DNA of 64,000 nt from Sulfuricurvum sp. 17-40-25 (GTDB lineage: Bacteria > Campylobacterota > Campylobacteria > Campylobacterales > Sulfurimonadaceae). The stretch covers positions 164,729-228,728 of the forward strand of contig NCIJ01000003.1 in the NCBI GenBank assembly GCA_002282015.1, read 5' to 3'. A model generated the notes under the pieces. That model saw nothing but the letters and a program-made list of their open reading frames with translations, was not told the origin of the DNA and made no database searches. Below are positions 44,531 to 53,512 of the stretch, in pieces (within the stretch, counting starts at the first letter, position 1; each line of letters starts with the position of its first letter). The position numbers and the translations under genes were made by a program.

Positions 44531-44842
44531 TTACTTGTCCATAGAACGTACTTCTACGTCTACCTCTGGAGCCAAGTCAAGTTTCATCAATGAATCAACA
44601 GTATCAGGCGTAGCTGACACGATGTCTATCAAACGTGCGTGCATACGAATCTCAAACTGCTCACGGGACTTCTTGTTAATGTGAGGTGATTTAAGAACCG
44701 TATATTTACGAATCTTTGTTGGCAAAGGTATCGGGCCACGGATTTCCGCACCTGTACGCTTTACGGCTTCTACAATAGAAGCTACTGAACGATCAAGCAC
44801 ACGATGATCGTATGCTCTAAGTTTCAAACGAATCTTTTCCAT
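44531..44842 (-). CDS. rpsJ: 30S ribosomal protein S10
   Basis: 103 residues. It has [19 protein letters not shown] and the loop [19 protein letters not shown]. First gene of a 23-gene operon in the classical S10-spc order, ending at infA. S10 also joins transcription antitermination complexes with NusB. Confidence 0.97.
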   Translation of the reverse strand: MEKIRLKLRAYDHRVLDRSVASIVEAVKRTGAEIRGPIPLPTKIRKYTVLKSPHINKKSREQFEIRMHARLIDIVSATPDTVDSLMKLDLAPEVDVEVRSMDK

Positions 44843-44900
44843 AATGTTTTCCTCTATAAAGAACTCGTCAGTCGATGCTGACTAATGTAAGGCAACCGAA
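44843..44900 (-). promoter_or_regulatory. Short 5' leader of the S10 operon
   Basis: The leader is only about 55 nt and contains a small hairpin (GTCAG/CTGAC with a 6-nt loop) before the AGAGG ribosome-binding site. It is much shorter than the L4-responsive leader of enteric bacteria. Confidence 0.45.
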
Positions 44901-44929
44901 ATTATATCGACAAACCCCTCAGCGGTCAA
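44901..44929 (-). promoter_or_regulatory. Sigma-70 promoter of the S10-spc ribosomal operon
   Basis: TTGACC (-35) and TATAAT (-10) are separated by exactly 17 nt on the minus strand, about 60 nt before rpsJ. It is the best housekeeping promoter in the window and one of few with a -35 element. Confidence 0.85.
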
Positions 44930-45026
44930 GGTTTTTAGGGGCGAAAAACACATAAAGCCATAAATTCGTTTCCTTTTATAAAGGAAGCATACTTTTTACG
45001 CTATCATTTTTCATCAGGAGTTGCAC

Positions 45027-46091
45027 ATGAAAAGCTTATTGGATGAGTATTATCGTTATGATTTACACAATACGGGATATTTAGAGCGCAAAATTTCCAT
45101 TGAGCAGGAAAGCGTCTCCATTTATGGAATTGCACAGTCTGGAAAAACTTCACTTATCAAACATTATTTACTGGGTCATAAGAAATCGACTTACCTTTAT
45201 CTCGATTGCCGTGATATTCGCTTGCACATTTCTGATTTAAATACGGTTTTGGAACCTTTTTGTAAAGAACACCATATTTCTATTCTGGCTTTGGATAACT
45301 ATCGAGAAGATATAACCTTATTTGAACTGGAGCAGATAATCCTAACCAGTGAATATCCACTAAAATCTCCTTATACGACTATTGAGCTCAACTTATTGGA
45401 TTATGAAGAGTTTTTGGCGTTTGAGCAAAAGTACGACTCTACGGCGCTAAGCCATTTTTTTCAGTTAGGAGGATTTCCGGCGATGCACCGTGTCCCAAGT
45501 GAAGAACGTTCACTCTACCTTCAAAAAGTCTTTGCAAATGCACTGGATGAAACTGAACTTGCTATATTGATTCAAGCCACGAAGATGACTACTCAAAAAG
45601 TTTCTGCCCACAATCTTTATGAACGACTCAAGCTGGAACGAAAAATATCCAAAGATAAACTCTATATTTATTTGCAATCACTCTATGATCGCCGCTATTT
45701 GTATGGATTGGAAAAATTCAATCACCCCAATGCCGTTAAAAAACTTTATTTATGCGATATCGCCATCAAACATGCACTGACGCTTCAAAAACATTTTGGT
45801 CGGGTGTTTGAGAATCTTATTTATCTGGAATTGGTAAAACACGCAATAGAGTGCTACTATGAAGAAGGAATCGATTTTTATTTACCATCACGTGCCCAAA
45901 TTATTCTAGCAATACCATTTGAGAATGAGCATTCCCTCTTTAAAAAGATCGAAGCGCTTGAGGCCTTTATTATCACACATGAAGTTCAGGAAGTAATTGT
46001 CGTAACCATGAATTTGGAAAGCAGTCTCTCTCATCCAATCGCGAGGATTGAGATGATCCCATTTGCTCAGTGGGCATTGGGGGAAGAATAA
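45027..46091 (+). CDS. P-loop ATPase with DUF4143-like C-terminal half
   Basis: A 354-residue protein. Walker A is GIAQSGKTS (34-42); the second half has a winged-helix-like segment (ERLKLERKISKDKLYIYLQSL) and a C-terminal domain (ENLIYLELVKHAIECYYEEG, DFYLPS...) resembling DUF4143 of archaeal-type AAA ATPases. A clear Walker B is not visible after the P-loop (TTIELNLLDYEEFL lies where the sensor region usually begins), so catalytic competence is uncertain. The start is the ATG 6 nt after CAGGAG; TTG two codons earlier overlaps it. It stands alone between the ribosomal operon and an outer-membrane protein. Function unknown. Confidence 0.75.
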   Translation: MKSLLDEYYRYDLHNTGYLERKISIEQESVSIYGIAQSGKTSLIKHYLLGHKKSTYLYLDCRDIRLHISDLNTVLEPFCKEHHISILALDNYREDITLFELEQIILTSEYPLKSPYTTIELNLLDYEEFLAFEQKYDSTALSHFFQLGGFPAMHRVPSEERSLYLQKVFANALDETELAILIQATKMTTQKVSAHNLYERLKLERKISKDKLYIYLQSLYDRRYLYGLEKFNHPNAVKKLYLCDIAIKHALTLQKHFGRVFENLIYLELVKHAIECYYEEGIDFYLPSRAQIILAIPFENEHSLFKKIEALEAFIITHEVQEVIVVTMNLESSLSHPIARIEMIPFAQWALGEE

Positions 46092-46096
46092 AAACG

Positions 46097-46765
46097 TTAA
46101 AAAGTAGCCCCCATACCAATAAATGGACCTTCAATGACAACGTTCGAATTCATATCAAAACGATCATTTATCTTAAGCGTTTCATACCGATATCCCGCTT
46201 GTACCTGCAGCATTTTATTTATTTCCCAAACCGCTTTAATGCGAGAATCACTTAATGAATCGCCGTTATACTCAACGTACTTCACATCACCTGCTATTCT
46301 AAGCCCCGTTCCCTCAAGATTAATGCCTGCACCTAAATAAACCATCGGAATCACTTCGCTAAAATTTCGATTCACAACACCCTCTACTTTCCCTTCCAAG
46401 ACTTTAAACGTTACTCCGATATCCAAATCAACGACATTATCGAGAATCTCATAATATGGGGTGATATCCGCTTGATCAAATGACACTATATTCGTTCCAC
46501 CTGCACCGTTAGAGCCCGAAAAAGAAGATTCAGGTGTGAAATCCAAACGAATATTGGGAAGTACTGGAACAGGATGTTCCAAATACAATCCAATCTGATA
46601 GCCTGATTGACTTTGGTTATTAAAATGTGTAGTGGTTGTTTTGTAATTAAAATCGCCGCTGGCCGTCGGATTGTAATAATCTACCTCAGCGCCAAAACCT
46701 AAAATCATTGCTGCAGAAACATTGACAGAGGCTAAACACAAAGCCGTTAAAACTGATTTTTTCAT
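46097..46765 (-). CDS. Outer-membrane beta-barrel protein (TIGR04219-like)
   Basis: A 222-residue protein with signal peptide MKKSVLTALCLASVNVSA and alternating amphipathic strands ending in the aromatic C-terminus IGMGATF, i.e. an 8-strand barrel. MILGFGAEVDYYNPTASGDF and the following strands match a small outer-membrane family that I remember as TIGR04219. No known substrate. An AAAGGA ribosome-binding site precedes the ATG; it is convergent with the ATPase gene with only 5 nt between. Confidence 0.8.
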   Translation of the reverse strand: MKKSVLTALCLASVNVSAAMILGFGAEVDYYNPTASGDFNYKTTTTHFNNQSQSGYQIGLYLEHPVPVLPNIRLDFTPESSFSGSNGAGGTNIVSFDQADITPYYEILDNVVDLDIGVTFKVLEGKVEGVVNRNFSEVIPMVYLGAGINLEGTGLRIAGDVKYVEYNGDSLSDSRIKAVWEINKMLQVQAGYRYETLKINDRFDMNSNVVIEGPFIGMGATF

Positions 46766-46844
46766 CTAAAAGATCCTTTTATAAATATGCGGTTATTCTA
46801 GCGCTTCAAGCCTTACGATACAATACGATAAAAAAAGGGGTGAA

Positions 46845-47393
46845 ATGAAACTGTGCGGAATTGATGAAGCAGGACGTGGTCCATTAGCCGGTCCGCTTGT
46901 CATGGCGGGTGTAATTTTAAACAACTCTATCGCTGGCCTCAACGACTCGAAAAAACTTAGTGAAAAAAAACGTGAAGCTCTTTTTAAGCTTATTCTCGAA
47001 AATTCTGACTCTGTAGTCGTGCGGTTTTCTCCGGAACAAATTGACACAATAGGACTTTCTGCGTGCTTAAGAATGGGATTGGAAAAGATTCTAGAACAAC
47101 TCCCTGCAGATGATTATTTGTTCGATGGGAATTCTAAATTTGGAGTAAGCGGCTTGCGTACATTGGTAAAAGCCGATGCGCTCATTCCTGAAGTGAGTGC
47201 TGCTTCTATCCTTGCTAAAGTTACACGTGACCGTGAGATGAATGAGCTTAGTGCTCTTTATCCCCATTATGAATTTGCAAAACATAAAGGATATGGTACG
47301 GCCGCTCATGTTGAAGCGATTCAACAACACGGGCTTTGCGAAATTCATCGTAAAAGTTTTAAATTAAAAGTATTACAGCCCGCCCTCTTTTAG
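46845..47393 (+). CDS. rnhB: Ribonuclease HII
   Basis: A 182-residue enzyme that cuts RNA in RNA/DNA hybrids and initiates removal of misincorporated ribonucleotides. The DEAGRG motif at 7-12 supplies Asp7 and Glu8; Asp94 (FDGNSKFG) and Asp111 (VKADALIPEVSAASI) complete the metal site, and KVTRDREM follows. AGGGGTG precedes the ATG. Confidence 0.96.
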   Translation: MKLCGIDEAGRGPLAGPLVMAGVILNNSIAGLNDSKKLSEKKREALFKLILENSDSVVVRFSPEQIDTIGLSACLRMGLEKILEQLPADDYLFDGNSKFGVSGLRTLVKADALIPEVSAASILAKVTRDREMNELSALYPHYEFAKHKGYGTAAHVEAIQQHGLCEIHRKSFKLKVLQPALF

Positions 47394-47428
47394 TACATCA
47401 TTGCTATAATTTTTCAAAAAGGTATTTC

Positions 47429-47656
47429 ATGATTTCTCTGACTCATCTGGAAGCGGCACTGGAAGCCGTCGATGCAGAAGTAAAAGCACTTTTGTACAAT
47501 CAATCAATGTCATTAAATGAAAAAGATGAAAAAATGCTTCCTCTTTTACGTGAGAGCAAAGTACTCAAACAAGCCTATGAAGATCTGTGCTATTTACGTG
47601 ATAATCCGCCTACGAGCACAACAGGATGTAAAGCCGGACAATATCGTGAAGATTAA
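47429..47656 (+). CDS. Small helical protein of unknown function
   Basis: A 75-residue acidic protein (MISLTHLEAALEAVDAEVKA...) that is almost entirely helical and probably coiled-coil, with one cysteine near the C-terminus (TTGCKAGQY). TATAAT lies about 18 nt before and AAGG about 8 nt before the ATG, so it looks like a real, separately expressed gene. It sits between rnhB and the SRP RNA. I do not recognise a family. Confidence 0.65.
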   Translation: MISLTHLEAALEAVDAEVKALLYNQSMSLNEKDEKMLPLLRESKVLKQAYEDLCYLRDNPPTSTTGCKAGQYRED

Positions 47657-47679
47657 GTAAATATAAACGTAAGGAAATA

Positions 47680-47797
47680 GGTAAAGGAGAAGACTCCCCG
47701 CCAGATACCTGCGGCACAAAATACGCACCGATGTGCTGCTGTATTCCTACCCTGACACGTTGTCAGTACATACCCTTGCACAGGTCTAACGAAGAGA
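47680..47797 (-). ncRNA. ffs: Signal recognition particle RNA (small 4.5S type)
   Basis: The minus strand carries the universally conserved SRP helix-8 core: CAGG, a 3-bp stem GUA/UAC capped by the GGAA tetraloop, then AGCA, flanked by GUGUCAGG and CAGCAGCAC. It is the same layout as the E. coli CAGG-UCC-GGAA-GGA-AGCA core. The outer helix closes with ACCUG (47785 inward) and CAGGU (47706 region). The 3' end is followed by GGAG/CTCC and TTT, a weak terminator, so both ends are estimates. SRP RNA with Ffh targets membrane proteins to the translocon. Confidence 0.82.
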
Positions 47798-47803
47798 GGT
47801 GGA

Positions 47804-47832
47804 ATTATACCCAACACCGCTGGTAAATGCAA
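47804..47832 (-). promoter_or_regulatory. Sigma-70 promoter of the SRP RNA
   Basis: TTGCAT and TATAAT are separated by exactly 17 nt on the minus strand, placing the transcript start about 7 nt further on, close to the 5' end of the SRP RNA. Confidence 0.75.
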
Positions 47833-47842
47833 GAACACTCAA

Positions 47843-47858
47843 TGGTATCTTTTTTGCT
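47843..47858 (+). promoter_or_regulatory. Sigma-54 promoter of fliD
   Basis: TGGTAT-N5-TTGCTT contains the invariant GG and GC separated by 10 nt, as in RpoN promoters (TGGCAC-N5-TTGCW). It lies about 90 nt before fliD. Confidence 0.75.
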
Positions 47859-47936
47859 TACTAAAAATCACTGATATTAAAAATTTTAGTAAATTGGTCG
47901 ATATACTATTAAAGATTTAGTTCAAAAGGATTTATG

Positions 47937-49334
47937 ATGGCTGGGACTATTAACTCTCTGGGAATCGGTTCTGGAGTTCTTACTGCTGATATTATCGATA
48001 AGTTGAAAAACAGAGACACTTCTCTTATTATTACACCGATTGATAATAAAATCGTACTTCAAAAACAAAAAGGGCAGGCACTTAGCTTACTTAATAGCCT
48101 TCTCTCTTCATTTAAAAGCAGTGTAAGTTCTTTAAGTAATGATGCTTTGTATCAAGGACGTACCACAGCTGGAAATACCAGTGCAGTCAGCGTTTCTGCT
48201 GCTGCAGGCGTCAATGTACAATCTTTTTCAATCTCCAATACAAAATTAGCCTTGAATGATATTCACCAATCCGGTACCTTTTCATCCACCACCGCCCCTA
48301 TTGCCAGCGGAGGGTCTGGAACCATGACACTCACTTCAGGGGGTCTTTCGTTTGGAATAAACTATACAAACACCATGACTTTAGAAGAATTAAAAGATGC
48401 CATTAATCTCCAAGCCGGTAATAAAATTCAAGCCTCTGTTCTTCAGGTAGGAGCAACCGACTATCGACTTGTTTTACGTTCAAAAGAAACAGGTTTAGAT
48501 CAAAAAATTGTTACGACAGACACCGGAGGTTTTTTAGATCAAAAGTTAATCACTTATGATGCAGTAACAAATCCTACAGGGACTATGGAAGAAGTTCAAG
48601 CTGCAGAGGATGCTAGTTTTAAATACAATGGCATTACCCTAACACGCAGTTCTAATGTAATAACCGATATCACCCCCGGAGTTACGATCAATCTTCTCCA
48701 GGACAGTACAAGTATTACTTCCCATATCTCCATTACTCAGGATGTCGATACAATCGCAGCAGAAGTCTCTACTCTGGTAAAAAGCTATAATACTCTCTTA
48801 AGTCAACTTAAAGACATGACAACAACCGACGTTGAAGCCGGAAAAGCTGGAATTTTTAACGGAGACAATTCTATTAATGCTATTGGGCGTGAAGTAACTC
48901 GTCTTATGACCTCTATTAATGGTCAAGGAAATTCACTGGCACTCTATGGAATTGATTTAGACGAAACAGGAGCCATGAGCTTTAAAACTTCTACTTTTAC
49001 GAATAAATTTAATTCCGATGCTATTGCATCCTCCAAATTTTTTAGCAATGTTGCTTCAGATGGAGCTACCGAAAATGGCGTCTTTACTCAATTAAGTACC
49101 TTAATGACTCGCTATACTGGGAGTAATGGTACTCTAACGACACTTACAAAAGGTTCTGAAACAGAATTAAAAGCTTTGACTGCCAATAGAACACGTTCTT
49201 TGGCACTCTTGGAAGCTCGTTACGCATCCATGGCCGCACGGTTTGCCGCATATGACTCTATGATCAGTAAAATAAATTCACAATTTTCCTCTCTCAAACA
49301 GCAAATTGATGCGCAAGCCAACGCCAATTCATAA
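47937..49334 (+). CDS. fliD: Flagellar filament capping protein FliD
   Basis: A 465-residue protein that forms the cap at the filament tip and helps flagellin fold in. The N-terminus MAGTINSLGIGSGVLTADII, with its heptad-rich helix, and the C-terminus (LLEARYASMAARFAAYDSMI, SQFSSLKQQIDAQ) are typical; the middle is a Ser/Thr-rich exposed domain. The second of two adjacent ATG codons is chosen because AAGGA lies 6 nt before it. Regulated by sigma-54 (promoter about 90 nt upstream), as are hook/late-basal genes in relatives. Next to it begins the glycosylation island. Confidence 0.9.
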   Translation: MAGTINSLGIGSGVLTADIIDKLKNRDTSLIITPIDNKIVLQKQKGQALSLLNSLLSSFKSSVSSLSNDALYQGRTTAGNTSAVSVSAAAGVNVQSFSISNTKLALNDIHQSGTFSSTTAPIASGGSGTMTLTSGGLSFGINYTNTMTLEELKDAINLQAGNKIQASVLQVGATDYRLVLRSKETGLDQKIVTTDTGGFLDQKLITYDAVTNPTGTMEEVQAAEDASFKYNGITLTRSSNVITDITPGVTINLLQDSTSITSHISITQDVDTIAAEVSTLVKSYNTLLSQLKDMTTTDVEAGKAGIFNGDNSINAIGREVTRLMTSINGQGNSLALYGIDLDETGAMSFKTSTFTNKFNSDAIASSKFFSNVASDGATENGVFTQLSTLMTRYTGSNGTLTTLTKGSETELKALTANRTRSLALLEARYASMAARFAAYDSMISKINSQFSSLKQQIDAQANANS

Positions 49335-49345
49335 CTACCTATAAA

Positions 49346-49361
49346 TGGCACTCTTTTTGCT
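49346..49361 (+). promoter_or_regulatory. Sigma-54 promoter of the flagellin-glycosylation island
   Basis: TGGCAC-N5-TTGCTT is a perfect RpoN consensus, just 12 nt after the fliD stop codon and about 35 nt before pseB. It suggests that sugar synthesis is co-regulated with the flagellum. Confidence 0.88.
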
Positions 49362-49379
49362 TACTCAAGGGTAAGTTAG

Positions 49380-50402
<1,023 letters not shown>

Positions 50403-50405
50403 GCG

Positions 50406-51533
50406 ATGCTCCCCTATTCAACGCAATTTATCGAAGAAGATGACATCGCCGCTGTTGTCGACATTTTGCGTAGCTCTCATCTGACACAAGGGTTAAAAGT
50501 TCAGGAGTTTGAAGAAGCCATTGCCCATTATGTCGGGGCTAAGTATTGCATCACTTTTAACTCCGCAACCTCTGCACTGCTTGGTGCGTATTCCGTTTGT
50601 CCAATCGGTGAAGACGATGAGATCATCACCACTCCCATCAGCTTTGTTGCTACCTCCAATATGGCCATTGCACTGGGGGCTAAGCCTGTTTTTTGTGATA
50701 TCAAAATGGATGGGAACATCGATGAAAGCCTTATTGAGGCACTCATTACTCCTCGTACCAAAGCCATAGTTTCTGTTGACTTTGCTGGTAAACCTGTTAC
50801 AATCAACGCGATTAAAGCCATTGCAAAGAAGCATAACTTAATCACGATTGACGATGCTTCTCATGCCCTAGGGAGTGATATTAACCAACAGAAAATCGGT
50901 TCTTTTGCAGATATGACCATCTTTAGTTTCCACGCCATCAAGCCTATCACAACGGGAGAGGGGGGAGCCGTAGTCACCGATAATGAAGAATACGCCAAAA
51001 ACTTACGTCTTTTTCGCTCTCACGGTATAATAAAGAAACAGCTATGGAATTCGGATATGGTGAGTTTGGGACACAACTTTCGTATGACAGAGTTCGCCGC
51101 AGCACTGGGGCTTTCACAACTGCATAAAATTGACCGTTTTATCAATGTGCGTGAAACCATTGCCCGTTATTACGATGAGCTATTTGAAAACCATAAACTT
51201 TTTTCGACCATTCACATCGATGCGCGTGAACAAAGCGCACGGCACCTTTACCCCATTTTACTGAATCCAGAACTTCATTGTGTTAAAGAGGAAATTTTTA
51301 GCGAATTGCAGCAAAAAAGCATTGGGGTCCAGGTCCACTATAAACCTATTTATCAAAACAGCTTTTACCAAAAACGTTTTGGGCAACAACGTTTGCAAAC
51401 TGCTGAACTGTTTTACAAAAGTGAGCTCTCTATCCCTTGCCATCAAAAGATGTCCATAGAAGATGCCAAGCACGTAGCAGATACCCTACTTGCAGTGATA
51501 GAAAAATACGCCTACAGAGGATGCAGTTTCTAA
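50406..51533 (+). CDS. pseC: UDP-4-amino-4,6-dideoxy-AltNAc transaminase, PseC
   Basis: A 375-residue DegT-family aminotransferase that adds the 4-amino group in pseudaminic acid synthesis using glutamate. The PLP lysine is Lys179 in SFHAIKPITTGEGG; MLPYSTQFIEEDDIAAVV and TFNSATSALLGAY are typical of PseC. It follows pseB by 3 nt and its stop overlaps the start of pseF. Confidence 0.94.
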   Translation: MLPYSTQFIEEDDIAAVVDILRSSHLTQGLKVQEFEEAIAHYVGAKYCITFNSATSALLGAYSVCPIGEDDEIITTPISFVATSNMAIALGAKPVFCDIKMDGNIDESLIEALITPRTKAIVSVDFAGKPVTINAIKAIAKKHNLITIDDASHALGSDINQQKIGSFADMTIFSFHAIKPITTGEGGAVVTDNEEYAKNLRLFRSHGIIKKQLWNSDMVSLGHNFRMTEFAAALGLSQLHKIDRFINVRETIARYYDELFENHKLFSTIHIDAREQSARHLYPILLNPELHCVKEEIFSELQQKSIGVQVHYKPIYQNSFYQKRFGQQRLQTAELFYKSELSIPCHQKMSIEDAKHVADTLLAVIEKYAYRGCSF

Positions 51534-52222
51534 TGCGTGTTGCTATCATACCGGCACGTGGCGGTAGCAAACGGATCCCCCGTAAGAACATCAAACCCTT
51601 CGCAGGACTTCCCATTATCGCCTACAGCATCAAAGCAGCGCAAGAATCAAAGCTTTTTGATCGAATCGTAGTGACAACGGATGATGATGAGATTGCTGCT
51701 ATTGCACATAGTTTTGGAGCTGAGATTCCTTTTATGCGTCCAAAAGAACTGAGCGATGATCACACCGCTACGATCCCTGTAATCGCACACGCCATTCAAA
51801 CACTGCAAGCAAACGGCGAGGTTATTGACGCGGCATGCTGTATCTATGCTACCGCCCCATTTATCCGTGCCCAAGACATCATAAGTGCCTATAACGCACT
51901 TATAACACACAACAAACAGTATGCGTTTCCTGTTACCACGTTTCCGTTTCCGATATGGAGAGGGGTTAAGCGCAATGATGATGGAGATATAGAGATGTTT
52001 TGGCCCCAGCATTTTGTAACTCGTAGCCAAGACCTGAAAGAAGCGTATCACGACGTCGGACAGTTTTACTGGGGAACGCCTGAAGCGTGGCTGAGTGGAA
52101 AACCTATTTTTTCAGATGCAGCTACTACTATTGTATTGCCCCGTCACCTCGTACAAGACATCGATACCCTTGAAGACTGGACCAGAGCAGAGTTGATGTA
52201 CAAGGTCCTATCCCTCTCATGA
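51533..52222 (+). CDS. pseF: Pseudaminic acid cytidylyltransferase, PseF
   Basis: A 229-residue enzyme activating pseudaminic acid with CTP to CMP-Pse. The nucleotide-binding IPARGGSKRIPRKNIKPFAG and ATAPFIRAQDI plus YDVGQFYWG-like (YHDVGQFYWG) are typical. The start is the ATG in the TAATG overlap with pseC; the frame is open further upstream inside pseC, but only this ATG gives the normal N-terminus. Confidence 0.95.
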   Translation: MRVAIIPARGGSKRIPRKNIKPFAGLPIIAYSIKAAQESKLFDRIVVTTDDDEIAAIAHSFGAEIPFMRPKELSDDHTATIPVIAHAIQTLQANGEVIDAACCIYATAPFIRAQDIISAYNALITHNKQYAFPVTTFPFPIWRGVKRNDDGDIEMFWPQHFVTRSQDLKEAYHDVGQFYWGTPEAWLSGKPIFSDAATTIVLPRHLVQDIDTLEDWTRAELMYKVLSLS

Positions 52223-53082
52223 ACATCCTCGTCCGCGCTGATTCTTCAAGTCACATCGGATTAGGGCATATCATGCGCGATCTCGTTCTCGTGCAACAAT
52301 ATCCCAACGATCTCATTACCTTTGCATGCCAAGAGTTACCCGGAAATATCATGGATCAAATCCCTTATGGCATCCATGTATTACAATCAAACGATCCAAA
52401 AGAACTTATAACCCTTATTCAAATGCTAAAGATTGATATGATTGTTTTTGACCACTACGGTATCAACGCCGACTTTGAACAGCAGGTCAAAGAACAAACA
52501 GGGGTGAGTGTTTTTAGTCTCGATGATACGTATGAACATCATCATTGTGACATTTTACTCAATCACAACATTTGTGCTAATAGCAATCGCTATCGAGGGC
52601 TCGTTCCCACTAGTTGTGAATTACGCTGCGGCAGTGCCTATACACTGATACGTGATGAGTTTAAAAACGAAAAGACATTCTCAAGAGAAAAAATTTATGA
52701 TATTTTTATTGCAATGGGGGGAGCAGATACCGCTAATCTAACTATGGACATCTTGAAAACGTTGGATACCTCTTTACGAATATGTGTGGTAACGACGACA
52801 GCCAATGCCCACTTAGAGGACCTAAAACGCTATGTAAAAGGACAAAAGAACATTTCACTGCATGTCAATTCTCATGAAATAGCCAAACTCCTTCACCAAA
52901 GCCATTTTTCAATTGTAACTCCAAGTGTCATAGTGCATGAAGTGCTGTTTATGGAAACTCCATTTGTCGCCATCCAAACTGCAAGCAATCAAGACGATAT
53001 GGTTCGGTATTTAAAACAGCATAACTACAACGTATTAAAGGAGTGGACTAATGATTCAATTGCACAATTTTACCACTCTTGA
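52219..53082 (+). CDS. pseG: UDP-2,4-diacetamido-2,4,6-trideoxy-altropyranose hydrolase, PseG
   Basis: A 287-residue GT-B-fold hydrolase that removes UDP from the sugar nucleotide (releasing 2,4-diacetamido-2,4,6-trideoxy-L-altrose). The N-terminal RADSSSHIGLGHIMRD contains the catalytic His17; IAMGGADTANLT and the C-terminal PSVIVHEVLFMETPFVAI are the UDP-binding part. Overlaps pseF by 4 nt (ATGA) and pseH by 32 nt. Confidence 0.93.
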   Translation: MNILVRADSSSHIGLGHIMRDLVLVQQYPNDLITFACQELPGNIMDQIPYGIHVLQSNDPKELITLIQMLKIDMIVFDHYGINADFEQQVKEQTGVSVFSLDDTYEHHHCDILLNHNICANSNRYRGLVPTSCELRCGSAYTLIRDEFKNEKTFSREKIYDIFIAMGGADTANLTMDILKTLDTSLRICVVTTTANAHLEDLKRYVKGQKNISLHVNSHEIAKLLHQSHFSIVTPSVIVHEVLFMETPFVAIQTASNQDDMVRYLKQHNYNVLKEWTNDSIAQFYHS

Positions 53083-53512
53083 TGTAAGCCAAAAAGAACT
53101 TATTCTCTCTTGGCGTAATCATCCAACTGTCCGAAAGTGGATGATAAACGACAATGAGATTTCTTTAGAAGAACATTTGCATTTTATCGATCTCCTTGGT
53201 ACAAAAACAAACAGTTGTTATTGCTTGGTACAAAATGAATCTCAATATATTGGAGTCATCAATTTAACCCATATACACAACAATTCCGCAGAACTCGGGA
53301 TTTATGCCAATCCAGATATGCGAGGAGTTGGAAGTGTCTTGATGACCGCATTAATTGACTATGCATCAACGCTGGGTATCTCACATCTTGTTGCTAATGT
53401 TTTTATAACCAATGTTAGAGCCCAAAAGTTATACCAAAAATTTGAATTTACTGAAATAAGAAGAATCGAATCAAACAAGAAAAAAATGATGACACTGGAG
53501 AGAAAACTATGA
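53051..53512 (+). CDS. pseH: UDP-4-amino-sugar N-acetyltransferase, PseH
   Basis: A 153-residue GNAT enzyme acetylating the 4-amino group after PseC. The start ITLHNFTTLDVSQKELIL-like segment (MIQLHNFTTLDVSQKEL) and the acetyl-CoA-binding MRGVGSVLMTALIDYA are visible; NVRAQKLYQKFEF completes the GNAT core. The long 32-nt overlap with pseG is unusual but GAGTGGACTAATG shows no clear Shine-Dalgarno, so translation is probably coupled. Confidence 0.88.
   Translation: MIQLHNFTTLDVSQKELILSWRNHPTVRKWMINDNEISLEEHLHFIDLLGTKTNSCYCLVQNESQYIGVINLTHIHNNSAELGIYANPDMRGVGSVLMTALIDYASTLGISHLVANVFITNVRAQKLYQKFEFTEIRRIESNKKKMMTLERKL

Noticed and set aside
47653..47838. A 61-codon frame over the SRP RNA region
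   Set aside because: It overlaps a structured RNA with its own promoter, and the product resembles nothing.
51437..51532. Upstream extension of pseF into pseC
   Set aside because: The added residues are basic and not similar to cytidylyltransferases; the ATG at the TAATG overlap gives the normal start.
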